DNA of 7,624 nucleotides from Halomonas sp. Its GTDB lineage: Bacteria; Pseudomonadota; Gammaproteobacteria; Pseudomonadales; Halomonadaceae. Under the pieces are notes generated by a model. That model was not told the DNA's origin. It searched no databases and saw only the letters and a list, made by a program, of their open reading frames with translations. Positions within the stretch are counted from its first letter, which is position 1. Each line of letters starts with the position of its first letter. Both the position numbers and the translations under genes were made by a program. The DNA is taken from NCBI GenBank assembly GCA_007116835.1, contig SKHS01000133.1, positions 1 to 7,624 of the forward strand, written 5' to 3'. Positions 1 through 6,248 of the stretch are shown piece by piece.

Positions 1-888
1 AATAGCTTCATTCAAGCTGTTAAGCAGGTTACGCGGTGTGCGGTGCAAGACAATGGCTAAGAATAAGAACAGGAAGTTAACCACGTTCAGGTTTAAGCCA
101 CCGTTACGCAGTAGAAAATGGTCGAGCAGGAACAGAAGCCCTGGAACACCGACTAATAAGGCGAGCGGCATGCTGTTTTCGAGCTTTTCGGCTGGACGGG
201 TAATGCGGCCCTGTTGTTCAGGCTCATCGTCTAGCAGCTTGGTATCCACATACACGCTGTCTTTTTCGTCTGGCAGCATCAAGCGGTTAACCAGCGGTAC
301 GGCGATAAACAGACACACCAAAATCGCTATGTTAAAGAACGCGAAAATCGTCGAACCAGTACCAATCACGCCGATCTGGTCAGCAGAGAAATGGCCTTCT
401 GTGGCAATAGTGAGCGGAATTGAACCGGCAAGACCGCCGTGCCACACCACAAAGCCGGAGTAAGCGCTGGCGACCAGGAGTCGGTAGTCCACTCGTATCA
501 AACGAGCGAGCTCCTTGGCAAATAACGCACCGACGACTAGGCCAAACCCCCAGTTGATCCAGCTGGCGGCGAGCGAAACGAGCGTGACCAGAATAATCGC
601 GCCACCAGGGCTTTTGGCAGTGCTAGCGAGTTTCTGCAGAATGCGTTTTACCGGTGGCGAGCTTGCCAACATAAAGCCGGTGACGAGCACTAAGAGCATC
701 TGCATTGAGAAGGTAAGTAGCCCCCAAAAGCCATCGCCCCACATGCGTAGCACGGCCAGCGGCGTTTGGCGTTCAACGGCGATGGCAGCAATGGAGGCAA
801 CTAACGTGAGGAGCAGAACAAAGATATAGGGATCTGGCAAGTAGCGCTCGACCAGCTTCACGGCTGGTTTTGATATGAGTTTTAGCAT
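1..888 (-). CDS. atoE: AtoE-family short-chain fatty acid transporter, 3' end outside window
   Basis: The frame is open for 296 codons from the ATG at 888-886 to base 1 with no stop, so the C-terminal third is missing (the family is about 440 residues). The protein is a multi-pass inner-membrane carrier. Family members such as E. coli AtoE are thought to import short-chain fatty acids such as acetoacetate or butyrate. Visible family signatures are LPDP near residue 17, MWGDGFWGLLTFSMQM at about 49-64, a following hydrophobic helix ending in a VTG turn, and the highly conserved INWGFGLVVGA at about 111-121 followed by a basic/acidic cytoplasmic turn. A hydrophilic loop rich in Asp and Glu follows at about 205-235, and helices then resume. 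A purine-rich AAAGAGAG sits just before the ATG. Downstream neighbours are off the edge; upstream is dinF on the same strand, 140 bases away, so an own promoter is likely. The exact substrate is inferred from the family. Confidence 0.88.
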   Translation of the reverse strand, partial: MLKLISKPAVKLVERYLPDPYIFVLLLTLVASIAAIAVERQTPLAVLRMWGDGFWGLLTFSMQMLLVLVTGFMLASSPPVKRILQKLASTAKSPGGAIILVTLVSLAASWINWGFGLVVGALFAKELARLIRVDYRLLVASAYSGFVVWHGGLAGSIPLTIATEGHFSADQIGVIGTGSTIFAFFNIAILVCLFIAVPLVNRLMLPDEKDSVYVDTKLLDDEPEQQGRITRPAEKLENSMPLALLVGVPGLLFLLDHFLLRNGGLNLNVVNFLFLFLAIVLHRTPRNLLNSLNEAI

Positions 889-926
889 GAGAGCTCTCTT
901 TATTCGTTATTAGGAAGTGCGTAGCT

Positions 927-946
927 AATATACGGTGGTACACCGT
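927..946 (-). promoter_or_regulatory. Possible atoE promoter -10 with overlapping palindrome
   Basis: The 140-base gap between dinF and atoE (889-1028) has no gene. On the minus strand it contains TATATT at 932-927, a good -10 hexamer, placed about 40 bases before the atoE ATG. Immediately upstream of it, inside the -10/-35 spacer, is a perfect inverted repeat, ACGGTG-GTA-CACCGT on the plus strand (932-946), with 6-base arms. No good -35 is visible at 16-18 bases (best TGAAAA or ATGAAA), which would fit a regulated promoter. The element is not followed by a T-run on the minus strand, so it is not a terminator. Function is inferred from position only. Confidence 0.35.
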
Positions 947-1028
947 GCTTTTCATCTATCGTCAGTGGGTTTGCTAGGGCCATCTTTTTCACGTTAGCGC
1001 AATTGGCAGCCGTCCAACGTGACGAACT

Positions 1029-2327
1029 TCAACGGTTTGGTCGCCAGTGAGTTTGGCGGTAGTGGTAATAGTAGGTAATCAGTACGGCTGAGCGTGTGAG
1101 TGTAAAGAGCGTGAAGGCTAGCCACAATCCGTGGTTGCCAAGCCCTTGGAAAAGCCACCAAGCAGGTAAATAAATCGCTAGACCAGCAAAAATACTGTTG
1201 CGCATTTCACGCACGGCGGTGGTGCCGATGAAGACGCCGTCGAGTAAATAACTCCATACCGCAATAACGGGCATCATCACCATCCATGGCAGGTAGCTTG
1301 CGGCGGTGGTGCGAACGTCAGTCAGCCCCGTTAGCAGAGCAATCAGGTAGTTGCCGCCTAACGCAAATACCACCGCTGCAGCAGCGGCTGTCCAGAAGGA
1401 GAACGCTGCGGCTGCCCGTACCGTGGCGGCAAATTCTCCCCAGTCCCGTCGTCCATAAGCGCGGCCTACCAGTGACTCCGCCGCGTGGGCGAAGCCATCG
1501 AGCGCGTAACTCGTGAGCATGATGAACTGTAGCAATACAGCATTGGCAGCTAATACGGTGTCGCCCTGGCGTGCCCCTTGGGCGGTAAAAAAGGCCATGG
1601 CAAACAGCAGTCCTAAGGTGCGCACAAACAAATTGGCGTTGACATTAAACAGTGCGGAGTAGGCTGACAGCACTAACAGCCGCTGCCGTTGAAAGCAGCC
1701 TTCCAGGTGACCAAGCTGGCGCAGTACTAAATAACCGCCAAAGGCTAGCGCGCTATAGTCGGCAATCACGCTGGCCAGGGCGACGCCGCCGCTGGTCATC
1801 CCTAGTCCCACCACAAACCAAAGGTCGAGCACAATATTGACACTGTTGGTCAGCACTAAAATCATCAGCGTAACGCGGGCGTTTTGCTGGCCCAAAAACC
1901 AGCCGAGAATGGCGTAGTTCGCAAGCACCGCAGGTGCCGACCAGAGGCGTATTTCGGCATACTCACGTGCCAGCGGCGTCGCCGCTTCGCTACCGTCTAA
2001 CAGCCATAGGCCGAGCGAAATCAGCGGTGAGCCAAATACAATCAGCAGCGTGCCGATAACACCGGCCATAATGAGCGACTGCCCTAGCAAGTTGCGCACA
2101 TCACTATGCGCTTCGCGTCCAATTGCCTGGGCCACTAGGCCGGTGGTGCCCATGCGTAGAAAGCCAAATCCCCAGTAGAGGAAGCTAAACAGCGTCGCGC
2201 CAAGGGTCACCGCCGCCAGATAGCGAGAGTCGGGCAGATGCCCGACGACCGCGGTATCGACAAGTCCCAGTAAGGGAACCGTAATATTTGAAAGGATGAT
2301 GGGCCAAGCAAGGGTCCAAATACGCAC
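1029..2327 (-). CDS. dinF: DinF-type MATE family efflux transporter
   Basis: A 432-residue inner-membrane antiporter of the MATE superfamily, DinF branch. These proteins export organic cations or other toxic compounds in exchange for H+ or Na+. The N-terminus matches DinF strongly: LAWPIILSNITVPLLGLVDT at residues 7-26, containing the Asp (24) at the position conserved in this branch, then GHL and LRMGTTGLVAQAIG at 57-70. The second half repeats the pattern with YALDGFAHAAES at about 274-285, and YLLDGVFIGTT at 360-370 runs into EMRNS. Length fits E. coli DinF. I choose the GTG at 2327 because homology begins there and TAGGG (2341-2337) lies 9 bases upstream. An in-frame ATG at 2441 would add 38 hydrophilic residues antiparallel to nothing known and lying wholly over the ferredoxin gene. 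It follows the ferredoxin by 11 bases and is surely co-transcribed. E. coli dinF is LexA-controlled behind lexA, but no LexA box is evident here. Confidence 0.9.
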   Translation of the reverse strand: MRIWTLAWPIILSNITVPLLGLVDTAVVGHLPDSRYLAAVTLGATLFSFLYWGFGFLRMGTTGLVAQAIGREAHSDVRNLLGQSLIMAGVIGTLLIVFGSPLISLGLWLLDGSEAATPLAREYAEIRLWSAPAVLANYAILGWFLGQQNARVTLMILVLTNSVNIVLDLWFVVGLGMTSGGVALASVIADYSALAFGGYLVLRQLGHLEGCFQRQRLLVLSAYSALFNVNANLFVRTLGLLFAMAFFTAQGARQGDTVLAANAVLLQFIMLTSYALDGFAHAAESLVGRAYGRRDWGEFAATVRAAAAFSFWTAAAAAVVFALGGNYLIALLTGLTDVRTTAASYLPWMVMMPVIAVWSYLLDGVFIGTTAVREMRNSIFAGLAIYLPAWWLFQGLGNHGLWLAFTLFTLTRSAVLITYYYHYRQTHWRPNR

Positions 2328-2338
2328 GTTGCAGGACC

Positions 2339-2587
2339 CTAGGCAGCAGTAATGATACGGTACTTCTCCATGAGCTTCTCGTGGCTTTCGGGACGCTCTG
2401 GGTCGAGGGGAATGCAGTCCACGGGGCACACTTGCTGGCACTGGGGCTCATCAAAGTGACCGACGCATTCTGTGCATAAGTTGGGGTCAATAACGTAAAT
2501 CTCATCGCCAGCGGAGATGGCGTCATTGGGGCATTCAGGTTCGCAGACGTCGCAGTTAATGCATTCGTCGGTGATCATCAGGGCCAT
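2339..2587 (-). CDS. fdx: YfhL/Alvin-type 2[4Fe-4S] ferredoxin
   Basis: An 82-residue cytosolic electron carrier with two [4Fe-4S] clusters. The first motif is C9-x2-C12-x2-C15-x3-C19-P. The second is C38-x2-C41-x8-C50-x3-C54-P, where the eight-residue insertion between the second and third Cys is the signature of the Allochromatium/Pseudomonas Fdx and E. coli YfhL group. These ferredoxins have unusually low and well-separated potentials. A ninth cysteine (58) in CPVDC is also a trait of the Pseudomonas protein. An acidic and basic C-terminal helix (LMEKYR) follows. The start is the ATG at 2587, giving MALMITDECINC as in YfhL. The ATG two codons upstream (2593) would touch the Shine-Dalgarno GAGGT. 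The redox partner is unknown from sequence. It lies between coaD and dinF; coaD-fdx adjacency is also found in Pseudomonas. Confidence 0.95.
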   Translation of the reverse strand: MALMITDECINCDVCEPECPNDAISAGDEIYVIDPNLCTECVGHFDEPQCQQVCPVDCIPLDPERPESHEKLMEKYRIITAA

Positions 2588-2593
2588 GGGCAT

Positions 2594-2598
2594 ACCTC
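2594..2598 (-). promoter_or_regulatory. Ribosome binding site that fixes the ferredoxin start
   Basis: GAGGT on the minus strand lies 6 bases before the ATG at 2587 but directly abuts the ATG at 2593. Only the downstream ATG has workable spacing, so the protein starts MALMI rather than MPMALMI. Confidence 0.7.
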
Positions 2599-2610
2599 AC
2601 GAACGGCTTG

Positions 2611-2636
2611 ACGCTCAGGTTGTGATACCCGAGCGT
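2611..2636. repeat. Hairpin between coaD and the ferredoxin gene
   Basis: On the minus strand this 26-base element folds into a 10-base-pair stem: arm ACGCTCGGGT, loop ATCACA, arm ACCTGAGCGT, with a single G-U pair at the seventh position. On the transcribed (minus) strand it is not followed by a T-run, so it is not a standard intrinsic terminator for coaD. On the plus strand the stem (one A-C mismatch) is followed by TTTTA and would resemble a weak terminator, but no plus-strand gene reads into it. It may be an mRNA-stability or processing element separating fabY-coaD from fdx-dinF expression. Confidence 0.5.
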
Positions 2637-2657
2637 TTTACTCAACAATAGGGGTAG

Positions 2658-3152
2658 TTAGCTAGTGTAGTGCTTACGCAGCGCCTCTGCGACCTGTGGA
2701 TGAACAAGCGGTGAAATATCGCCACCCAACTTGGCGATTTCACGCACAATGGTCGACGAAATATAGGAATTTTCCACCGCTGGGGTAAGAAACACGCTCT
2801 CAAGCTCAGGGTTTTGCGCGCGATTCATATTGGCTAGCTGCAGCTCATACTCAAAATCCGAGACGGCACGCAGACCGCGCAAAATAATCGTCGCCCCTTG
2901 CTCATGCATCATGGTGGTCAACAGCGTTGAAAAGCCGATGACCTCTACGTTGGGTAGCGAAGCACACACTTTTTGGGCCAGCGATATGCGGGTTTCTAGC
3001 TCAAGGCTGGGGCGTTTGCCGGGGCTGGCAGCGACCGCAATAACCACCTTATCAAACATCCGCGCACCGCGCTCGATCAGGTCAAAGTGACCGTTGGTAA
3101 TAGGATCAAAGGTGCCGGGATAGACGGCAATGTTCACACGTTGATCGCTCAT
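2658..3152 (-). CDS. coaD: Phosphopantetheine adenylyltransferase (CoA biosynthesis)
   Basis: A 164-residue cytosolic nucleotidyltransferase that joins 4'-phosphopantetheine and ATP to give dephospho-CoA and pyrophosphate, the penultimate step of CoA synthesis. Length matches bacterial CoaD (about 160). Visible hallmarks are YPGTFDPITNGH at 11-22, with the TNGH nucleotidyl-transfer signature and His22; SPGKRPSLELETR at 43-55; LRGLRAVSDFEYE at 91-103, which lines the substrate pocket; and SYISSTIVRE at 129-138, the ISSxxVRE ATP-binding motif. The ATG at 3152 overlaps the fabY stop in ATGA, with AGGAGA at 3165-3160 seven bases upstream inside fabY, so translation is probably coupled. The partnership with fabY fits, because acyl-CoA primers and the ACP prosthetic group both derive from CoA. 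No missing key residue is seen. Confidence 0.97.
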   Translation of the reverse strand: MSDQRVNIAVYPGTFDPITNGHFDLIERGARMFDKVVIAVAASPGKRPSLELETRISLAQKVCASLPNVEVIGFSTLLTTMMHEQGATIILRGLRAVSDFEYELQLANMNRAQNPELESVFLTPAVENSYISSTIVREIAKLGGDISPLVHPQVAEALRKHYTS

Positions 3153-5062
3153 TCTGGTGTCTCCTGCTCGTCAAGCTGACCGAACGGGTTATCCGCCGTG
3201 AGCGAAACGGCATGCTTATAACCTGGGATATGAATGCGGTCAGCATGAATCTCAAGTTCTGGACCTTCCAATACGGCTTCACCAAATTGATAGCGGGGAG
3301 CATAGTGCCCGCGATCAGCATCGGCTAAGTAAGCCTCAGCATTCGCGCGGACGGCCTCCCGTCGTGCTTTCCAGGCGTCTACCGCAGCGCTGCCATGACG
3401 TTTCGTTAGCAAGCGCTCGGTGACCTGTGGCGAGAGCACAACGCCGGTGGCGTTATTGCCGCCGAAGCCTTTGGCGTTAATAAAGGCGGCATCAGCCTTA
3501 AACGCTTGTGGCGATGTGGAAAAACAGAGCCGCTCGGCGTACACATCATGGGCGACCGCGTCTAGCGTCGGAATGCCGGGCAGTAACCCATGGGCAAAGC
3601 TGCCTAGTGCACTCACCAGCTGGTCGCCAGCCGCTGAGCCTTGGGAGTGGCCGATAAACGCCTTAATGGCCACCACTGGCCAGTTATCAATGCCGTTTGC
3701 GCGGGCTATTTCATCGAAAACATGGGATTCAGTCGTGCGATTTTTCGGTGTGCTGGTGCCATGGGCATGCAGGAAAGTACGCTCCTTGAGCGCTTTTTCG
3801 CCCAGCATATCTTTTACTAAAGCGGCGGCTTTACCCAGCGTGATGTAGTTACCAATGCCAGGGGCAGAAATAGAGCGCTTAAAGCCATCGGCATTAACAA
3901 ACACATCGGGCACCGCGCCTAAAATATCCGCCCCTAACTCAAGCGCCAACGCATCGTCCATTAACAGCACGAACTGGCTCGCTTCAGCCATGGTAAAGCC
4001 GCAGTTGCGGGCAAATGGGCGACAGGCGCGCTGGTAGTCAGCGTCGGTGAGTAGCGTTAGAGCGTCTAGGGCTTTCAGGCTGGCATCATCTGCTAGCGCG
4101 CCCATAGCGCGAAAGCCTTCGATGATTTCGGGAGTGATCGGCGCATCGGCGGTGCCCACCATAACGACCCGACAACGCCCTGTGCGAATGTCATCAATAC
4201 CTAGGCGCAGATTATATAAAAAGCTGGCGCAGGCACCCAGGGCAGCACCAGTACTGCCCACGCTACCTAATACATAGGCATTGAGGAAGTCGGCGGGCAT
4301 CTGTCCGTAGCCTAGCGGCATCTGCTTAGAGCTGGCGCGCTGACCGCTGACCAAGCTCTTTAGCAAGCCACCCCAGCCGTGGTCATCCAGCTGGCCAATA
4401 GAGTTGCCTGCATACACGGCAATATGGTCAGGATCTAGCCGCTGGCGAATAGCTTCCCAGGCAAGCCCGCTCGCTCCCAGGCAGTCACTGGCTGCAAATA
4501 TGGCCATAGACAGCCCTCGTGGGTGATGCACGCTGCGGTAAAGGCTGGCAGGGTCGAACCCGCTAGGCAATTGGGCAGCTGCACGTACCTTCGGCTCTAA
4601 GGCGTCAGGCAGCAGGGCGCTGAAAATGCCAGCAGGCACTGTGACTGCGACTTCCTTCGCGTCGATCTCCTCCACCTGCCATCCTTCAGGCAGCTGTTCG
4701 GGCAGCTGGCGTCGTCGCAGCGTAAAGTGCAGCGGTTCGGCTAGCTCCATATTGACCTGTCGGTTAGCCGGCAGGCCTGGCGAGAGAAATCGCGGGTCTT
4801 CATTGCGGCGAATCAGGGTATGGCTAAGCACCTGGTCGCGCAGTGTTTGAGCAGGGGAATCAATGGGCTGGCCTGCGCTATCATGCCAGCCGTTATCGGA
4901 ATGCTCGGCAAGGCGCATAAGCGCCGCCAAGCCTTCCAGTGTTTGACGCTGTTGGTCAGCTGGAAGAGCATCAAGCACGGTGCGGCGGAAGGCCTGATGG
5001 CCCGAGGTTCTGCCGGCGGGATTGATGCCGCCCATGCCGACAATCACCGGTAAGTGTGACAA
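3149..5062 (-). CDS. fabY: FabY-type beta-ketoacyl-ACP synthase
   Basis: A 637-residue cytosolic condensing enzyme that closely resembles Pseudomonas aeruginosa FabY (PA5174, about 634 residues). That enzyme starts fatty acid synthesis by condensing acetyl-CoA with malonyl-ACP and replaces FabH as the main initiator. The protein is much longer than FabB/FabF (about 410) because of an N-terminal region of about 170 residues and a C-terminal tail. The catalytic triad is visible: Cys278 in GACASFLYNL, His434 in HAHGTSTPKNR, and His472 in KAFIGHSQGSAAGDQL with Lys467. FINAKGFGGNNA at 527-538 is the late glycine-rich KS motif. The start is TTG at 5062, giving MSHLPVIVGMGG, which aligns with the FabY N-terminus and has GAGGAA six bases upstream. 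It is first in the apparent operon and overlaps coaD by four bases. Initiation specificity is inferred from the family. Confidence 0.92.
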   Translation of the reverse strand: MSHLPVIVGMGGINPAGRTSGHQAFRRTVLDALPADQQRQTLEGLAALMRLAEHSDNGWHDSAGQPIDSPAQTLRDQVLSHTLIRRNEDPRFLSPGLPANRQVNMELAEPLHFTLRRRQLPEQLPEGWQVEEIDAKEVAVTVPAGIFSALLPDALEPKVRAAAQLPSGFDPASLYRSVHHPRGLSMAIFAASDCLGASGLAWEAIRQRLDPDHIAVYAGNSIGQLDDHGWGGLLKSLVSGQRASSKQMPLGYGQMPADFLNAYVLGSVGSTGAALGACASFLYNLRLGIDDIRTGRCRVVMVGTADAPITPEIIEGFRAMGALADDASLKALDALTLLTDADYQRACRPFARNCGFTMAEASQFVLLMDDALALELGADILGAVPDVFVNADGFKRSISAPGIGNYITLGKAAALVKDMLGEKALKERTFLHAHGTSTPKNRTTESHVFDEIARANGIDNWPVVAIKAFIGHSQGSAAGDQLVSALGSFAHGLLPGIPTLDAVAHDVYAERLCFSTSPQAFKADAAFINAKGFGGNNATGVVLSPQVTERLLTKRHGSAAVDAWKARREAVRANAEAYLADADRGHYAPRYQFGEAVLEGPELEIHADRIHIPGYKHAVSLTADNPFGQLDEQETPE

Positions 5063-5068
5063 GCCGGG

Positions 5069-5074
5069 TTCCTC
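5069..5074 (-). promoter_or_regulatory. Ribosome binding site supporting the fabY TTG start
   Basis: GAGGAA on the minus strand, six bases before the TTG at 5062-5060. The next in-frame ATG is codon 10 and would remove the conserved first beta strand (LPVIVG), so this site decides the start. Confidence 0.75.
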
Positions 5075-5210
5075 GTGGTGCGGTGGTTTTTAGTAACAGT
5101 TATTGTCAGATGCATAATAAAAAAGAGTGACTCACCTGAGCTTATTAATATGCTTGGACGTGATCATAGCACCGGGCGTGCAACGGCGTCATGCCGCGTG
5201 CGCGTGAGAC

Positions 5211-5219
5211 TGTTAGAAT
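5211..5219 (+). promoter_or_regulatory. Extended -10 promoter for the methyltransferase-SMR-dacB operon
   Basis: TGTTAGAAT reads as an extended -10 (TGn followed by TAGAAT, one mismatch to TATAAT) and sits 27 bases before the ATG at 5247. The expected start of transcription near 5226 would leave a leader of about 20 bases containing the AGGGG Shine-Dalgarno. The -35 position (near 5191-5196, ATGCCG) is poor, which an extended -10 can tolerate. Confidence 0.45.
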
Positions 5220-5246
5220 CATGCTTTTTTTAAACCAGGGGTTGGC

Positions 5247-5912
5247 ATGCAGCACACATCACGACCGGTGATCTCCAATCAGCCAGGCCTGCATCAAGAT
5301 GTTGCGCGGCGGGTGGCGCGTGCTTTGGAAAACCCGCTGCGCAAACCAATCGCTGCGCATACGCAACAGGCTTTTGAACACGCCCATAGGTGGCTGTTGA
5401 TGCAGCCAGCGCCGTTAATCCTGGATGCTGGCTGCGGTGTAGGCCTTTCGACTCGCCGCTTGGCAGAGGAGTATCCAGGACATGCGGTGATCGGTGTCGA
5501 TCGCAGCGAGGATCGGTTGAGTCGAGACCATGGTGAACTGCCTGGGAATGCGCTGCTGGTACGGGCTGACCTAGTGGATTTTTGGCGTTTAGCCGAACAG
5601 GCCGGTTGGGCACCCGAGCGGCACTATTTGCTCTATCCCAATCCGTACCCAAAAGCAGCACATTTAAAAATGCGCTGGCACGGGCATCCGGTTTTCCCCA
5701 CACTCTTAGCACTCGGAGGGTATTTAGAAGTGCGCTCTAACTGGCAGCTATATGTGGAAGAGTTTGCCTTGGCAACTGCTCTGGTAACGGGGAAGCAGGC
5801 CACCATTGCGTCGCTGACCCCGAACGGCAGCTATCTCACGCCGTTTGAAGCAAAATATGACCAAAGCGGCCAAGTACTTTGGCAATTACAGGTTGAACTG
5901 GAGCGGACATGA
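5247..5912 (+). CDS. TrmB-like SAM-dependent methyltransferase
   Basis: A 221-residue Rossmann-fold methyltransferase of the TrmB (tRNA m7G46) family or a divergent paralogue. The SAM site is clear: ILDAGCGVGLS at 58-68 (motif I), IGVDRS at 82-87 with acidic Asp85, and VRADLVDFW at 105-113. TrmB-specific landmarks follow: YPNPYPK at 130-136 in place of the usual FPDPWxK, then RWHGHPVFP at 143-151, GGYLEVRSNWQLYVEEF at 157-173 (TrmB has a GG...TDWxxY equivalent), and TPFEAKYDQSGQ at 198-209 with Trp212, resembling the C-terminal TxFExR...G...W signature. The N-terminal tail is shorter than in E. coli TrmB (239 residues). The Asn in place of the conserved Asp is unusual and leaves substrate uncertain, so I give no symbol. 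The ATG has AGGGG five bases upstream. It is first in the plus-strand operon and overlaps the SMR gene by ATGA. Confidence 0.82.
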   Translation: MQHTSRPVISNQPGLHQDVARRVARALENPLRKPIAAHTQQAFEHAHRWLLMQPAPLILDAGCGVGLSTRRLAEEYPGHAVIGVDRSEDRLSRDHGELPGNALLVRADLVDFWRLAEQAGWAPERHYLLYPNPYPKAAHLKMRWHGHPVFPTLLALGGYLEVRSNWQLYVEEFALATALVTGKQATIASLTPNGSYLTPFEAKYDQSGQVLWQLQVELERT

Positions 5913-6238
5913 CCTTTGTCTATTTGGTGCTCGCCATTGTTGCCGAGGTGATCGCGACAAGTGCCCTTAAGGCTTCCATGGGGTTTACGCGACCTATCCC
6001 GAGCCTGGTGGTAGTCGCTGGCTATGGAATGGCGTTTTATCTGCTGAGTTTGGTGTTAAAAACGCTACCTGTGGGTGTTGCCTATGCCATTTGGGCAGGG
6101 TTAGGCATTGTGCTGGTAACGTTGGTAGGTATTGTGATCTTCGGTGAGAGGCCCGACTTACCCGCAGTGATTGGGATAGGGTTAATTGTGGCAGGGGTCG
6201 TTATGCTACAAGTCTTTTCAAAAATGAACGTGCATTGA
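5909..6238 (+). CDS. EmrE/Qac-type small multidrug resistance exporter
   Basis: A 109-residue inner-membrane protein with four transmembrane helices, working as an antiparallel dimer that exchanges protons for lipophilic or quaternary ammonium cations. Length matches EmrE (110). Key residues are present: the proton- and drug-binding Glu13 in AEVIATSALKAS, then GFTRPIPS at 25-32, Tyr39, the GVAYAIWAGLGIVL segment at 56-69 with Tyr59 and Trp62, and FGERPDLPAVIGIGLIVAGV at 78-97 for helix 4. The EVIATxxLKxSxGFTR pattern marks the Qac/EmrE branch; the Gdx guanidinium exporters have a different helix 1 and loop. Compatible-solute transport is a possible alternative known for some members. The ATG lies in ATGA with the methyltransferase stop, and GGAG is five bases upstream, so translational coupling is likely. 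The substrate is not determinable from sequence. Confidence 0.93.
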   Translation: MTFVYLVLAIVAEVIATSALKASMGFTRPIPSLVVVAGYGMAFYLLSLVLKTLPVGVAYAIWAGLGIVLVTLVGIVIFGERPDLPAVIGIGLIVAGVVMLQVFSKMNVH

Positions 6239-6241
6239 GGT
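6237..6241 (+). promoter_or_regulatory. Ribosome binding site pointing to a GTG start for dacB
   Basis: GAGGT overlaps the SMR stop codon (TGA 6236-6238) and lies seven bases before the in-frame GTG at 6249. The alternative ATG at 6327 has no comparable site before it. This is the main evidence for the longer reading of dacB. Confidence 0.6.
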
Positions 6242-6248
6242 AACAAGC

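Larger units (their letters stand above)
5063..5246. promoter_or_regulatory. Divergent intergenic region, fabY operon and methyltransferase operon
   Basis: 184 bases without a gene, separating the two divergent operons and therefore holding promoters for both. The part nearest fabY is AT-rich (5083-5155). On the minus strand it offers TATTAT at 5119-5114 as a possible -10 for fabY, but I find no convincing -35 at 16-18 bases. A symmetrical GAGTGACTC (5125-5133) lies just upstream of that -10 and could be a binding site or chance. The part nearest the methyltransferase is GC-rich and has a short CGGC-GTCAT-GCCG inverted repeat (5184-5196). No terminator or RNA structure of note is seen. Confidence 0.5.

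Noticed and set aside
38..829. Two plus-strand open frames (38-463 and 515-829)
   Set aside because: They are antisense shadows of atoE, which is recognisable across the whole interval on the minus strand; their translations are rich in Ser, Arg and Pro without motifs.
773..955. 60-codon minus-strand frame spanning the atoE start region
   Set aside because: It overlaps atoE out of frame, has no ribosome site, and covers the putative promoter.
980..1028. Inverted repeat CACGTT...AACGTG after dinF as a terminator
   Set aside because: The arms are 6 bases with a 20-base loop, and the transcribed strand continues with A residues rather than T residues.
2328..2441. N-terminal extension of the DinF protein to an ATG at 2441
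   Set aside because: It lies entirely inside the ferredoxin gene, has no similarity to MATE N-termini, and the GTG at 2327 matches the family start.
2185..2526. 113-codon minus-strand frame across the ferredoxin-dinF junction
   Set aside because: It is out of frame with two well-recognised genes on the same strand and shows no domain-like composition.
1029..5062. LexA (SOS) box near dinF, as in E. coli lexA-dinF
   Set aside because: I see no CTG-N10-CAG element with the right flanks before dinF or fdx, and lexA is not adjacent.
5044..5115. 23-codon minus-strand upstream frame overlapping the fabY start
   Set aside because: No Shine-Dalgarno precedes its ATG (5115), and if TATTAT at 5119-5114 is the -10 the ATG would not be transcribed.
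5230..5712. 160-codon minus-strand frame
   Set aside because: It is opposite the TrmB-like gene and crosses its ribosome site; the plus-strand product has clear SAM and TrmB motifs.
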